Below, in pieces: positions 12,701 through 24,936 of a stretch of DNA of 64,000 bases (within the stretch, counting starts at the first letter, position 1; each line of letters opens with the position of its first letter). The stretch covers positions 31,862,077 through 31,926,076 of the forward strand of contig NC_068973.1 of NCBI RefSeq assembly GCF_016808095.1, in the 5' to 3' direction. Position numbers and translations under genes: made by a program. Origin of the DNA: Vigna angularis. Its lineage: Eukaryota > Streptophyta > Magnoliopsida > Fabales > Fabaceae. The notes beneath the pieces were generated by a model. The model was not told where the DNA came from. It did no database searches and saw only the letters and a program-made list of their open reading frames with translations.

Positions 12701-15700
12701 AAATGAATTGCTGACACATGAGCTGGTATTTATCAAATTCTTCAGGTTAAAAAATACTTTAAAGGAATGGAAAAATGTACTTGTGTTTGATGCTAATTAG
12801 CATTTCTATATCAAATATATGCAAAACACTCCTTGTTAATTATTAAGGGCTCACCTTTGCTAGTAAAAAGCAACCTTTTAGAAAGCTAACCGGAAAAGTT
12901 GTGGCATGGGGAAAAGATTTTCTTCAAATTTTGAAGTAAAATAGACTTACATGTACAGTGTATGTATGACCAGTCACATTGTTCACAATGACCCTCCAAG
13001 CACCATTTGCCTGTCCAACGGCTGCCATCCAGAGCTTGACTTCCCACACAACAACCCCTAATCTATGCATTCTTACACCAACGGATGAATGGATCTCCTG
13101 TGCCAGTTCTTCCAAAATTGCCTCAACTGTTGTTTCTTCTTTCCCAGCATCTACATTAATTCTCCTGGTATAACATCCAAATGTAAGACAGAGACAAAGC
13201 TTGGCCATATGCTAAAAGAACATATTTGACAAGTTTGTAGCTATAATTACTTGGGATAGGGAACAAGATCGTCTATTTGTTGCTCCCGTATGATATAGAG
13301 GTACATATGAGCATGCTCAGGTTTTATATTGGCGTTGTGTGCATTAAGTTCCAACTCCTCCATTGCAGCCATCAAGGACCTAAAAATGCTTCTTGAAGTA
13401 AAGGACATAGCCAATTGGATCCGAGATGTTTCTGCATCTAGCCTTTGATATGAAGAAAATCCTTCATTTGTGGTTGGCTGTCTTAGAAGTGTGCGAAGAA
13501 ACATTCTTTGAATTGGTTGTGGCTTGTTATCCATAACCGTGTAGAGGTGCCATTGACGATCACGAGATGGAGTATACCGTATATTCTCATAGCCCTTAAG
13601 TTTGTCCTATAAACAGACCAATGCTTAAGTTTAAGATCTAGCATATAAGTGGAATTTTCCTTCTCACACCTTATAAAGTACAGGGACTTGAAAAAATAAC
13701 TAACCAATTCAAGATAAATGGATAGAGGAGGTTCCAGATGACGCAACAGAGGTTCCTCTGCATAGTACAGCTTTTCTTCTGACCAGTGAAAAGAGTGCCT
13801 CATTGGGGCACGTCCTTCATCCCTTTGGATGATACAACTGATTACACCGACACCTGCAGCTCTAATGGTGGAGCCTACTTCCTGCTCTTTGAGTATTTTA
13901 GCTAATTTATTGATTCTTTCTTGAGCCTGATCCTCATCACCGCTGCAAAACATCAGAAGTTGCTTGTGTCAAGAAGAAAGAGGAGGTTCATATCAGTAGC
14001 TAAAGAGAGTATATGTATACTAGTCCATCTATACTTTGTTTTCTTCTAGGAAACTGTAATTTTAATTTTAGTCAGTGGTCCCATATTTCTCAATCATCAA
14101 ACCAAAAACTAAAATCTCAAACAAAATGTAAGCTATAAAACCATTGATGCTTTGACAATTAGGAAAAAAAAACAAAAACGAAAGGTTCAAACTAATATGA
14201 GGATTTACTGAAACAGTACCTGTCTTGCAATAAACTCATCTGGTTGTTGATGCCCACTAATCCAATATGCATCATATTACCATGGTTAACTGGTTCCGCA
14301 GAACCACTGGTCAGTGCTTCATGAAGGTTACTGGTCGCCTCCCTCAATGCAGCACTGATAATTGCAGACAAAAATTGAAGAGATTTAATTACAACCATCA
14401 CTCCCCACTTTTTCTCACTGTCTTTCTCCTCCACTGATTTCTTCGAAGTTTGGTCTTCAACCCCATTCTTTCTTTCAATGTACTCATCATAGAACTCCCA
14501 CGTGGCAATAAGACCAGATCTGTGCCATTGTATCCTAACACTCCCTTTGACAAGATAAGGCTGGTAGCAAATACTAGAAGTTAGAAAAGCACGTGATAAA
14601 TATAACAAAGTAAGAAAAATTAAAAAATTTGAAATTATCAGTAAAACTGAAATACCTGGTAGAGTCTGCGAATATAAGTTTCAACGACCCTCCTCTGAAG
14701 GGTGTGATCACTGTGATCAAATAAACCCACAAGGGCATCTTCAACAGCCAAAGGAGCACTGACAAGGTCCTCCATTCGGTCGTTGATGGCACTCTTCCTC
14801 TTGGGAGTATCAATATTTTCACCATCCTCTGTGAACATCTCTAGTTCAGAGAGACTTCTAGCAATGTTGGATCGAAGTTCACTTAATTTAGTTTGTTCCA
14901 GCAGTTGACTTGCCTTTAGTGCCAACTGCATCAAAATAATTACAAATAAGGATTTTGCTCAAAATGTTCCAAAGATGTAAAAGTCTCACCCGCAAGATGA
15001 AATGAAAAGTAGATAATTGAAGGATATATATTCACAATGCTCTCCAAGTAGAAGAGATGCCATGTCCTAAAATATGTGATGACTAACATGGAATTCTATT
15101 TTCAGCTTGAACAGAATTTCTCAGGGTAATGTCCAACCTCAGAATAACTTGTATGGTTGAGTAAAGAAAAACGGATTAACTGATCCCTGTAAGCAGCAGG
15201 ATTAGGGTAAACCAATTTATCCATTAGACGCAATATCAGCTTATTTTTACTCTTGATGCCCTGAAAATCACAAAAAATGCAGTTAATTCAATTGCTGTAT
15301 AATGTCAACAAGACATTGAGGAAGCAAAACACCCTAGCTGAAGTTGTTATAAAAGTTCGTACCTGATGAGAGAGCACAATATCAACAATCTTCAATAAAT
15401 CCTTCTTGTATAGAAGACGCAGACGTTCAATTACATCAGCCTAGACATCAAGGGAAGGAACATGAATATTCTAGAAAACTGAAAGATAAAGAAAACAACT
15501 TTTATATCAGAAGAGTTACTTAGTTCCTCCTAGTGTATATTTTGTTGCCTGATAGACCAGTAATTTGTAACTTCAAATGAACAGCCAAAAGAAGAAAACT
15601 AAATATTTTTATTAGTTTTTATATAAAGCTCCCCAAGACAATAAAGAAACCATTTGATTTAGACAAAGAAAGAAAAATATATAATTATCAGTTTGAATCT

Positions 15701-16382
15701 TGTAAAAACTAGATAAGTATTAACATCAACCAGAAAAATACTTCCTTTGTCCGTAGAAGTCATAAAAGGTCAAAACAGATTGCCCACATAAAATCAGTAC
15801 AAGCAGCTGAATAATTATAATAACCTGAATATTATCGCTAAATAATTCCTCAACAGAAAGATACTCTTCAAAAAGGGATTGAACAATTATATGGGCATGG
15901 CTCTCTCGTCCACCCTCATAAGACTTAACAAGACTCAGAAGAGGTTCAACTAGTCTTTCTTGGGCTCCTTTTTCTTTCTCGGGACAGGAAGAAAGATGAG
16001 CCTGCAATGTAAAACATGCCTCATAAATTATTCACATTAAAATGGGAAACATCAAAATGAACAATTCGTGAAAAGAAACTTACTTCAAGAATTCCCTTCA
16101 ATAATTTGGCAGGGAAATCAACAATTTGGGAGCTTGAAATCCTCTCAAACTCCTTATATTTTGATTCCAGCTGAAAAGCCAAGTTCAACACCCGCTTGGA
16201 TTACTTTTAACGTATTAAACCACAGGGGAAAAAAAAAGAAGCACGGTATCTCTTTACCTCATTTTTTAGATCTTTGGGAAGACGGGTTGCCAGAACAGCC
16301 AAGCACTCTTGCCATTGAAGGAAAGGCAACTCAGGACTATCAAGACAATTAAGCAAACTTTGCACAACCTAACAAGACAAAC

Positions 16383-16453
<71 letters not shown>

Positions 16454-19400
16454 TAAATAAATATGTCTCAATAATAATAGAATCCAAAAATCTCCTATCT
16501 GTAACAGATTACTCAACCACCTAGAATGCAGTAAAATTATAGTGTTTATGAATCAAGGTGAAGACTTCACTCACTTCATCAATATTGTGCTCATACCCAG
16601 CAAGAATCATCCTTGCAGCATTTAAGCTTGCTGCACATTTCTGATGAACTTTACCAGAAATTGCAGTAGGAGGTCCCAGGAGTGGGAAGCTCCCTGTGAA
16701 GGGCTCTGCCTTTCTTACAGCTGAAGGATCATCTAGGTCAAGACTTGCTATAAGTTCACCAGCCTGCAAAAAGTGATAATATATTATTTATGTTCTTCAA
16801 TTTCAGCAGCTGTACTTCTTTATGGAACTGAATGCTAAATACCTGCATTGCTTGACCTTCAGACATTTTGAAATGAATAATTCCAGAAGCAGGTGAAAGA
16901 AGAGGCATGCACATTTTCATGACCTCAACTTCAGCATATGGTGTGTCAGCATCAACATGACTGTCATCCGCGACCAAATATCTCAAAAGCTTGCATGGTG
17001 TCTCTGCCACCAACTTTGATGGATCGTGATCATTCTGTATAGACAAAAAAGGTTTTAAAACTTACCTTGGACACAAAAGAAATAGTTAATGTTAAAATAA
17101 ACTAATTTAACCTGAAGCAAGCAAGTTCTTCCATCTATTAGAAGGCGAGTTCCAGCTGCTTCTTCCTCTGCATATATTACATGACTGTTTCCGTCCAGCT
17201 GTAACAAGTGGAAGCTTCTAGTTAATAACTCAAGAACAAAGATATAGAACAAAAGACCAGTCATAAAATAGGGATGTTTAGCATAAACTATACTATTAGC
17301 CAAATTGAAGATAAAGTTATTGATGCAGCCAATACTTATTTAGTTTATATTTTCTTTTGGTGAATAATTTACTTTATCACTACCATGAATTAAACAATGT
17401 ACTTTAGACACACATCATTTCTTCTAAACAGGCCAATCATACACTATCCATACTAAAGTATTATTTGTTTCTTTAACAAAAATCTTTCCAGTTATGATTT
17501 GCTTTAAGTCTTAACTCTGATAAAATAATGCAATCTTTAGATAACGATAAATTAGCTGTACTTAAATGCCCACATTCCTTTCCAATGTTTGACAAAAAAA
17601 GGGTTTGAACATCTCCAGAAAAAATAAGTACTTTTTCATACATAACATTTCTCTAACATACTGATAGAGAAGAACAATGCATTCACAAAGACTTTATGCT
17701 AAACGATTAATCCCGATACTAAAATTTTAGAAGCCAGAGCAGCAATTGTTTATGTCTATATCAAGGAAATTATACCAGAAGAATCTAATTAAGATTGAAA
17801 TAGCAATGCAAAATGTTCACAAACCATGGGATGATATAATTGAGTATGATAAATAGTACTGTCATGGGGAAAAGTGCAAAATAAATAACACGCATAAAAT
17901 AGGTGTTTAGAGAACAAATACTTGCCTGCATTAGCAAACCTCCATCACGTAAAGTGTGTATTTCTGCTTCTATCTCTGATTGATTCATTCTCAATCTATA
18001 ACTTCCAGATCCACCTCGTATCATGTCAATCTAGAAATTGTTTTACAAGATGAGTTACACAAATTTACTCTTGCCTGATATGGCATAAGTCTCAACAAAG
18101 GTAAGTAGAAAACCAAATTGACATTTATAAGAATACTTACTGTATATTTGCTTCCCTCAATGTTCAAGGCCACTTGAGAATGGACAAGAGATATGTGCTG
18201 TAACAGTTGCAAAAAATTATTTTCATCACTATAGGGTTTAAAGGAACTGAAAACTATAGGATTTTCCCATTCACAATACCTTGGGAGGGATTTGTCCCTT
18301 TTCAAGATAGCCAACATAGTCTGAAACCAAAGCTGCACTGCTAGCAGAAGCTTTCTGCATTAATTGAAACAATCACGGTTATGAATGCACATATGAAACT
18401 AACAAAAGCTCAAGGAGATAACAGATATAACAAACGAAGTTTGCTTACATAGAGTGCCCCTGCAACAACAGAAAGATACCAGGGAGGCCTCTCTGCTCTA
18501 ACACGCATTGCAATTCTACTGTCTAGCCAACCTGTGTGAATTTTGTTGTCTCTGTAGTCAGAAGCCTGTGATCAAATATTGTAATATTGTCACTTCAGCA
18601 TTTTAAACAACTTTCACAAAACAATTTGTAGTCGTGTGAGTAATTTACATTCAGAAGATCAATGGTGTAATCAACATTGGTACGGATTTCTCCCCGAATT
18701 TGAATCTCCTTCAGCCCTAGAACCATATTTGCAATTGCTAAAGCCCTAGATTCTCCAAAAGCAAACACATGCCCTGAGGTAAAAGAGACCAGATTAGAAG
18801 ATAGTACAAGGTGAGTATAGTATGGGAATTGTGTAAATACATGCATAATCCTTATGAACAAGAATATTAAGGAGAATTTATACCCTACCGTAACAAATTC
18901 ACCAATAATGAAGTTTGTTATATGCATTACTTAACAGAAGAATCAACATTTCAAAATCATTATCAGAAGCTCTCACTATATCTGAGAAAACTGAGTGGAC
19001 ATGATGTTTTTCTTCTTTGCCCAACAATGATCATCTATATTTCCTAGCAACTGTAATCTGAAAAACAGAACATCCCTCCATTTTGACGACATTTTTCCTA
19101 CTCCACCCTTATAATTTGCAAAATGCCACTGTCTCTTTTTGTTTTATCAGAGTGAAATATAACCCAGGAAACGAAGGTTGTAAAATTTTTAGTAAATATA
19201 TCAAATGTTGTTACACCTTATATAACTATTCGGTGATACATAGTCCATTTAATACCACTAATCCAGACATGAGGATGACAACCAACATAAAACTGCAGTG
19301 ACTATGAGTTGTCAATTACACATAAGAAATTATTATGCAACGCTGCTCATTGAAAGTATGAAAGAGGGTCATTGTACACAACCTTATTCTTGCATATGCA

Positions 19401-22400
19401 AAGAGGGTATTTTTGGATTAAACTCATAACCAACTAGTCACCAAGGCGCAACTTTATTCTTGTGCCAAGGCTCACCCTTAAACTATTACCACTGCTTATT
19501 GTGGAGACCTATGAAGAAAAATTTTACATAAACAAGCAAATGTGCCTGCACACATCTGTTGATACATGCATTGAGATTTCCGTTTTCCCAACCTTCCATC
19601 AAATCCAACTGGACATCCTAGCTCTTGGCTCTACTGCTAAAAGATCATGAGTTCAAATATTAATCATATGTCCCATAACAAGTGAGGTGTACTGCTCATT
19701 ATTCATTGAAAGAAGATGGAGAAGGTAAAAAGAACAAGATAGATCCACATCATGATGCATCTACTAGATTCCATCCTATAATCTCAAAGAGAAGATTGTC
19801 CAACTGATTTATAAGTTGCAGTTCACGAAATTAGGCAAGTGATGTGAGACTTTCTAACACCCCTCCTCTCTCTATGCCTACCAAATAGGAGATGACACCG
19901 GAATATATGATTCACAAAGATAGGCTGTATATAGGCTCTTGTACCATGTTTACATCTTAAGACCACTTCCCATTAGATGAAGTTTTCCAACAAACGTATA
20001 AGCTACACCCTAGAATTAAGGCAGGTGGTGTGTGAACTCTAAACATTATCAACACAATACTATGGAATATGCAAGTTCCCAATTGAAGATCATAATGATA
20101 TATTGGTCATTTGAAAATCAACAGTAGCTAATTTTCTTACTTGTTTAATTAATTAATTTTACTACTTACCAAACTGTGAATCTGAGAATTCATGAATTCC
20201 TCCTCCAGACTGCAAATATATAATTCAACAAACTTTAGCACCACAACATTTGTTATGCCTGCATCTGAAGAAACAGAAGACTTACCTTGACAGAGAAGTA
20301 TGCCCACACATTTGGCTTGCTTTTAAAGCTAAGCTCCTGCACAAATACTTGAACTCAGTACATGTTACAAGATGAATGAAGCAACAGATGATATTGATGT
20401 TGAACTTGGTAGTTAACCTGCACTTTGCCACTCGTAGGCTTAAAGCCATCATCGGGGTCCTCACTAGTCACTCGCACAGCCACACAATGACCTTTTGGCT
20501 TTGTGGATTGTGCTTTGTCAAAATCAAAAGGGGTAGCTAAAGCTGAAGTTTTTCTCCAAGCATCATACCCCCCACCATGCTCCACCCCATAGAAACGCCT
20601 TATCTCTATTAAAGGAGACACATGAAATACATGTAAGAAATTAAATAATAGAAAATAGGAAAGCAAATATCAGTAAAGAATAATTTAAACTATTCATTGG
20701 GTCCCAACCGTTTCCTCATTTTAAGTTTAAGTCTATACGAGAAAATTGTAATTTTTAGTCCCTAATAAAATTTTGAAGAAAATTAAATAATGCAAGGAAG
20801 GCTTAGTAGCAGATTTACATTGCAAGAAAAATCTCTAGTTTTGGGTACAAGGCAAAAACTTATCTTTTATACAAATGTAGGGACTAGTACTTAAAATTCT
20901 CTCATGTAGGGAATAAATTTAAAGCTGGTAGAACTATAATGAAGTACCAACTCTGATCCAGACACCGGACACACACTAACATGGACATCAGGATATGGCT
21001 ATTGTCCAAAGTATAGGACACAGCGACACATCTAATATTTATTTTAATATAGCAAAAATCTCAAATGAAAATGAAAATTTATATGATTCACACTAAAAAC
21101 AAATTTTTAAAGTTATAGTTTTTCTATAATAATGGCTCTCAATTAAAGTTTTGGAAACATACATCTTAAAAGTTAGAATAACTAGTTAAGCCTTATGAAA
21201 ACAAACATCAACAGAAATATTATGCGGCTCACAAGTTTTATAATATAAGTTGGTTTCTTCTAATTTTTCTTATTTTTTTATGATAGCAGTGTCTAGGAAG
21301 TGTTTAGTCAATAATAGGTGTGGTTCACTCTCTTTACTTGTGTTCAAATATGTCTAAGTTTCCAAGATTTCTCAGAGGTATAAGAACTAAAAAGAATAAT
21401 TCTGACAATATTAGAATGTCAACATGGGTCATTTGGCGACATGCTATTTTACAAAGTTGTCAGTGCTTCCTAGGGATCAAGTCAATAATTTAACTTCAAG
21501 AATATATCTGAAGTTGTACCAGGAATTTGCCAGAGGGGGACACCCATTCCAACGGCAACTTGGGCTGCAGGCAGATTTATCTCTGCTATCCACTCAGTAA
21601 CAGGATGTTCAACCTATATAACAATAACAAAAACAATCACTGATGGTGAAAAACAAAATAATATAAAAACAAAACAAGGTCTGGGAAGTAGGAAGAACTA
21701 ATTTCAAGCCAAGCCACTTTCCTTACTAATCTCCAAAAATATAACAGAAGCATTTCCCAAACATAAGTGTTAAGCTAAAAGGTAGTTGAGGGCTACCTGT
21801 AGCCGAGGGTTCAACTCTAAAAAGTAGTACTCTCCAGTTTCCATACTGTAAAGATACTCAACAGTAGCTGCCCCGACATAATTTACTGATTTAGCCAACC
21901 TTCTAGCTGCTTGCTCCAGTTTTTTCACTGTTTCTATGGGTGCTACGGTAATGGGACCCTCCTCAATAATCTGTTACAGACGATTGATTAGGTAAATTAA
22001 GAGATTCATTTCACCATGGCAATTTGTTGGGCAAAAAAACGCTTGTGTACCTTTTGGTGCCTCCTTTGAACACTGCAATCACGACTATGCAAAGCTGCAA
22101 CATTTCCATACTGATCACAAAGTAACTGGACTTCTAGATGTCGACTCTATTTAGAACAAAAGAGATTATCAGAATTCGACCAAGACCTTAGAATCATGTT
22201 CTTTCAGATCAAAGTTCAGTGGATTATCTAACCTGGGATGCAACCTTCATTATAAATATAGGCGAACCCGGAACTTCACCTTGGACTTGCTTGAACAATG
22301 CCCTTACCTCATCATCATTATGAACCTAAAAAGCCACATGACTGTTAGTTTCTAAATTGTACCAAATAAATCATACCAAAATAAGATCCGCACAAGAATG

Positions 22401-23717
22401 TTTCTTGTTCTTATAGGTATATACGGAGTTTTCAATTTGAAAACAATTAACATACTCCTGGAAGACAAAGTAAGGTTAAAAGGGTAACTGCGTGAATGCT
22501 ATAGGATTTTCTAAATGCTACAGTAGGGTTTATGTAAGAAGCAAACCTTTCTTATGCCTTTACCACCACCACCCCAAGATGCTTTGATCATTGCAGGGTA
22601 TCCTACAACTTGACAACTAGCTACTGCTTCCTCTGTTGTATACACACACGCTTCCCGATAAATTTCATCAGGAATAGTAACCAAGGAACTTTCAGGAGGA
22701 ATTTTCACCTGTAAGAAGAAACTTCAACTCGTGAGCAAGGCATCTCTCACAAAAGAAAAGCACTATAATAGGAGATTGAAATCTACATGAGAACCACTCC
22801 ATCGAAGGGTTGGCACTTCTGCTGCTTGAGCAATCAAGGATGAACCAATTTTATCTCCCAATGCAGCCATAGATATGGCAGGAGGTCCGAGAAATACAAT
22901 TCCTTTTGCTTTTAATGCATCTGGAAGCTCAGGATTTTCTGAAGCATGACCCCAACCAGGCCACACGGCATCAACATGAGTTATCTCAGCCATCTGGGCA
23001 GTACATTTTATGCCAATACACAGAATTTGTAAGTTATATAGGCCAAAAAAGAATCAGTACTACATAAGGACTCAAATCACTATAGTGACAAGAATGAACT
23101 GCATTGAGCTATAGGCAACAACGATCCAGCAACAGGAACAAATTGGGCAATACCAACTTTTTATAGAATGAATATTTTATGTCTGGAAGATCAATAGCAT
23201 TATGTTTGTTATATATGACATTCAACTTGATTACCTTTAAAAAATTAGAAAAATTAAATATACATGGCGAAGTATAGTTTCCATCCGTACTGTCTTTTTT
23301 TTCACTTTCCTTAACAAAATATGCATGGCATTTTGAATTACAAAATCTCATGAAGTCAACATCACACACCTCAAGAATAAGCTGCACATTGGCATAGTTA
23401 TTGTTATTGGTCCCACCAGGTACTTCCACAAATTGATCAGCTATTCTGATATGTTCGGCATTGATTCTCATGTCCTCTGGAGTAGCCATGGCAACCAACA
23501 AGATGGCTTTTTCTGTTCCAAACGTCTCATTGGCCCAGCTCCTAACACTACGTATAAATTTGACTGCTGCCATTCCATTGTTTGCAATTAAAATGCTATG
23601 AATTGGCCTGTTTCCGCCAAGGGCATTGCAGAATTCATCTACTTCGGATATTGCAGCAGGGTGCCTATTTGGCTGTACACTATTTGCATATCCATTCCGA
23701 CGCCCAATGTCAGCCAT
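9777..23717 (-). CDS. ACC1: Homomeric (multidomain) acetyl-CoA carboxylase
   Basis: Carboxylates acetyl-CoA to malonyl-CoA, in plants mainly in the cytosol for fatty-acid elongation and flavonoid supply. 31 coding exons were read (minus strand): 23717-23370, 22993-22787, 22708-22547, 22325-22233, 22146-22051, 21970-21797, 21613-21520, 20605-20418, 20336-20286, 20209-20170, 18773-18649, 18565-18449, 18354-18280, 18197-18141, 18030-17926, 17198-17112, 17034-16843, 16763-16575, 16368-16258, 16170-16084, 16001-15825, 15440-15363, 15260-15138, 14925-14656, 14560-14220, 13942-13705, 13606-13251, 13164-12951, 12381-12205, 12094-9941, 9833-9777. They join in frame to 2260 codons, the usual family length. 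Biotin carboxylase occupies the N-terminal ~570 residues (ATP-grasp [22 protein letters not shown]). The biotin site is EVMKM, with Lys at about 713. The carboxyltransferase fills the 718-codon exon 30 (residues 1525-2242). There is no plastid transit extension: the start MADIGRRNG matches cytosolic isoforms. Intron 15 uses a GC donor, and residue 180 is an unusual Arg. Confidence 0.97.
16395..16462. repeat. (AT)n/(AAAT)n compound microsatellite in ACC1 intron 18
   Basis: CATA repeats lead into about 46 bp of AT repeats and then AAAT repeats, all inside the intron between exons 18 and 19. It is likely polymorphic in length, and so a natural marker within the gene. Confidence 0.9.
17199..17925 (-). 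other. GC-AG intron of ACC1 (intron 15)
   Basis: The donor on the minus strand reads CAG|GCAAGT, an otherwise perfect consensus with C in place of T at +2. The acceptor is a normal ACAG. The reading frame (GGLLMQ then LDGNSH) is preserved only with this donor. No GT donor nearby keeps the frame. Confidence 0.85.
18774..20169 (-). other. Long ACC1 intron 10
   Basis: The largest intron of the gene at 1.4 kb. It has no coding content or recognisable mobile element; several short open frames inside it are chance. Confidence 0.6.
20606..21519 (-). other. ACC1 intron 7 with a GACACCGGACAC-type dispersed repeat
   Basis: This 0.9-kb intron contains, at about 20955-21035, the words GACACCGGACACAC and GGACACAGCGACACATC. 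A GTGTCTAGGAAGTGT-type counterpart lies near 21288. These resemble a dispersed GTGTCCGTGTC-rich repeat common in legume genomes. No target duplication was established. Confidence 0.3.
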
Positions 23718-24700
23718 TATTGTTCTCCTTCTGTATGTCTCCTACAACATAACAAAAAAAGATACCAGCAGCTCAAGACATATGATAATAAATTACGAGC
23801 TAGGATTCCTTTTTTTCAATTTATATTGCTTGTTCAGTAAACTTTTTGAAGAATCATTCGTCCAACTTAATATATTGATGAATTCAAGATAAATCATATA
23901 ATTAAGAAGTAAAAAATCCATCTCAACTTTAACAGGCATCTTCGGCATGGTGTAAAAGAAAATGGAAAAACAAAAGAAAAAGTTATAAAGTTCTTTTTGC
24001 TCAACCACATATGGACTTGGTTAGAAACTAACAGATTTGAAAACACTGACAACTGTGGCTGATACGATTAACTCATTTTGGAAAATCGGGATTCCACGCA
24101 TAAAAATCTGTCACAAATCCATTCCTCCCAAACCTGCAGATTTCACTCTAAGATACAAACAATCAAACACATCCTACTAGTTCACTCTCACTCTCAGATG
24201 CGGTATGGCGAAAACATAAATTGCAAAAGAAAATCATTAAAGAACAGGACAGCATCTAGTGATAACTCACTACTACCTTTTCAATCAATTAACCCCTCTT
24301 CAACTTCCGATTCAGCAAACAGACAGATTTTTTACTAGAGCAGACAAACTCAAAACCAAACAAAAGGACAAAAAAAAAAGGGCTCTTCTTTTCCTTCACC
24401 AACAGCATAGAATTCACAGAGTTTTCAACATTAAGTGGGTGTGCATAAAAAAAACGGAAAAAAACAAAAATAGAAATAAAGTCAAAGAGAATTACACAAA
24501 GAGAACACAAAAGTAAGAAGATAAAGGATAACAGCACAGACCTTGGGAAGAAAGCTGGGCTGACGAAATCAAGAATTTCTTTTTGTTGTTTTTAATTTTA
24601 TTCTACAAAATTGGTGGGAGTTAGAGAAGCATTGAGAGCTTAAGAAGGTGGGTTACAAGTGAGAGAGTTGTTGGGCTATTCCATGCGAATGGTGATGATG
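23718..24700 (-). other. ACC1 5' UTR with a ~0.8-kb leader intron
   Basis: Just upstream of the ATG a strong acceptor (TTGTAG, boundary 23742/23741) leaves a 24-nt leader next to the start codon. A matching donor, CCCAAG|GTCTGT, lies at 24542/24541. The intron 24541-23742 would therefore split the 5' UTR, as is common for plant ACC1 genes. The 5' end of the first leader exon (about 24600-24700) cannot be fixed from sequence. Confidence 0.6.
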
Positions 24701-24879
24701 ATCAGTGGCAGTGATCATGCACAAACCAAACCAAACCAAATAGTGAAAAAGTTGGATGGGATTGAGTGAGGTAGGTTTGGGTTGGGTTGGGTCGCTCTAT
24801 TCAATGAAAGCTGCACGTGGTACCTGCCTTTGCCACACCTCTTGAGGAACTAGTATTAGTAGTAGTTCCCTCCCAGCTA

Positions 24880-24883
<4 letters not shown>

Positions 24884-24921
<38 letters not shown>

Positions 24922-24936
24922 GCTTTCTCTCTCTTT
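24884..24936. promoter_or_regulatory. (CT)n / (GA)n tract at the ACC1 promoter
   Basis: About 36 bp of pure CT repeats followed by a CT-rich tail, roughly 350 bp upstream of the leader donor. Read on the ACC1 strand it is a GAGA tract of the kind bound by plant BPC factors. A regulatory role is inference; it is also a plain microsatellite. Confidence 0.45.

Noticed and set aside
19560..19680. Possible tRNA-like GTTCAAAT box in ACC1 intron 10
   Set aside because: No matching A box, acceptor stem or anticodon arm could be built around it.
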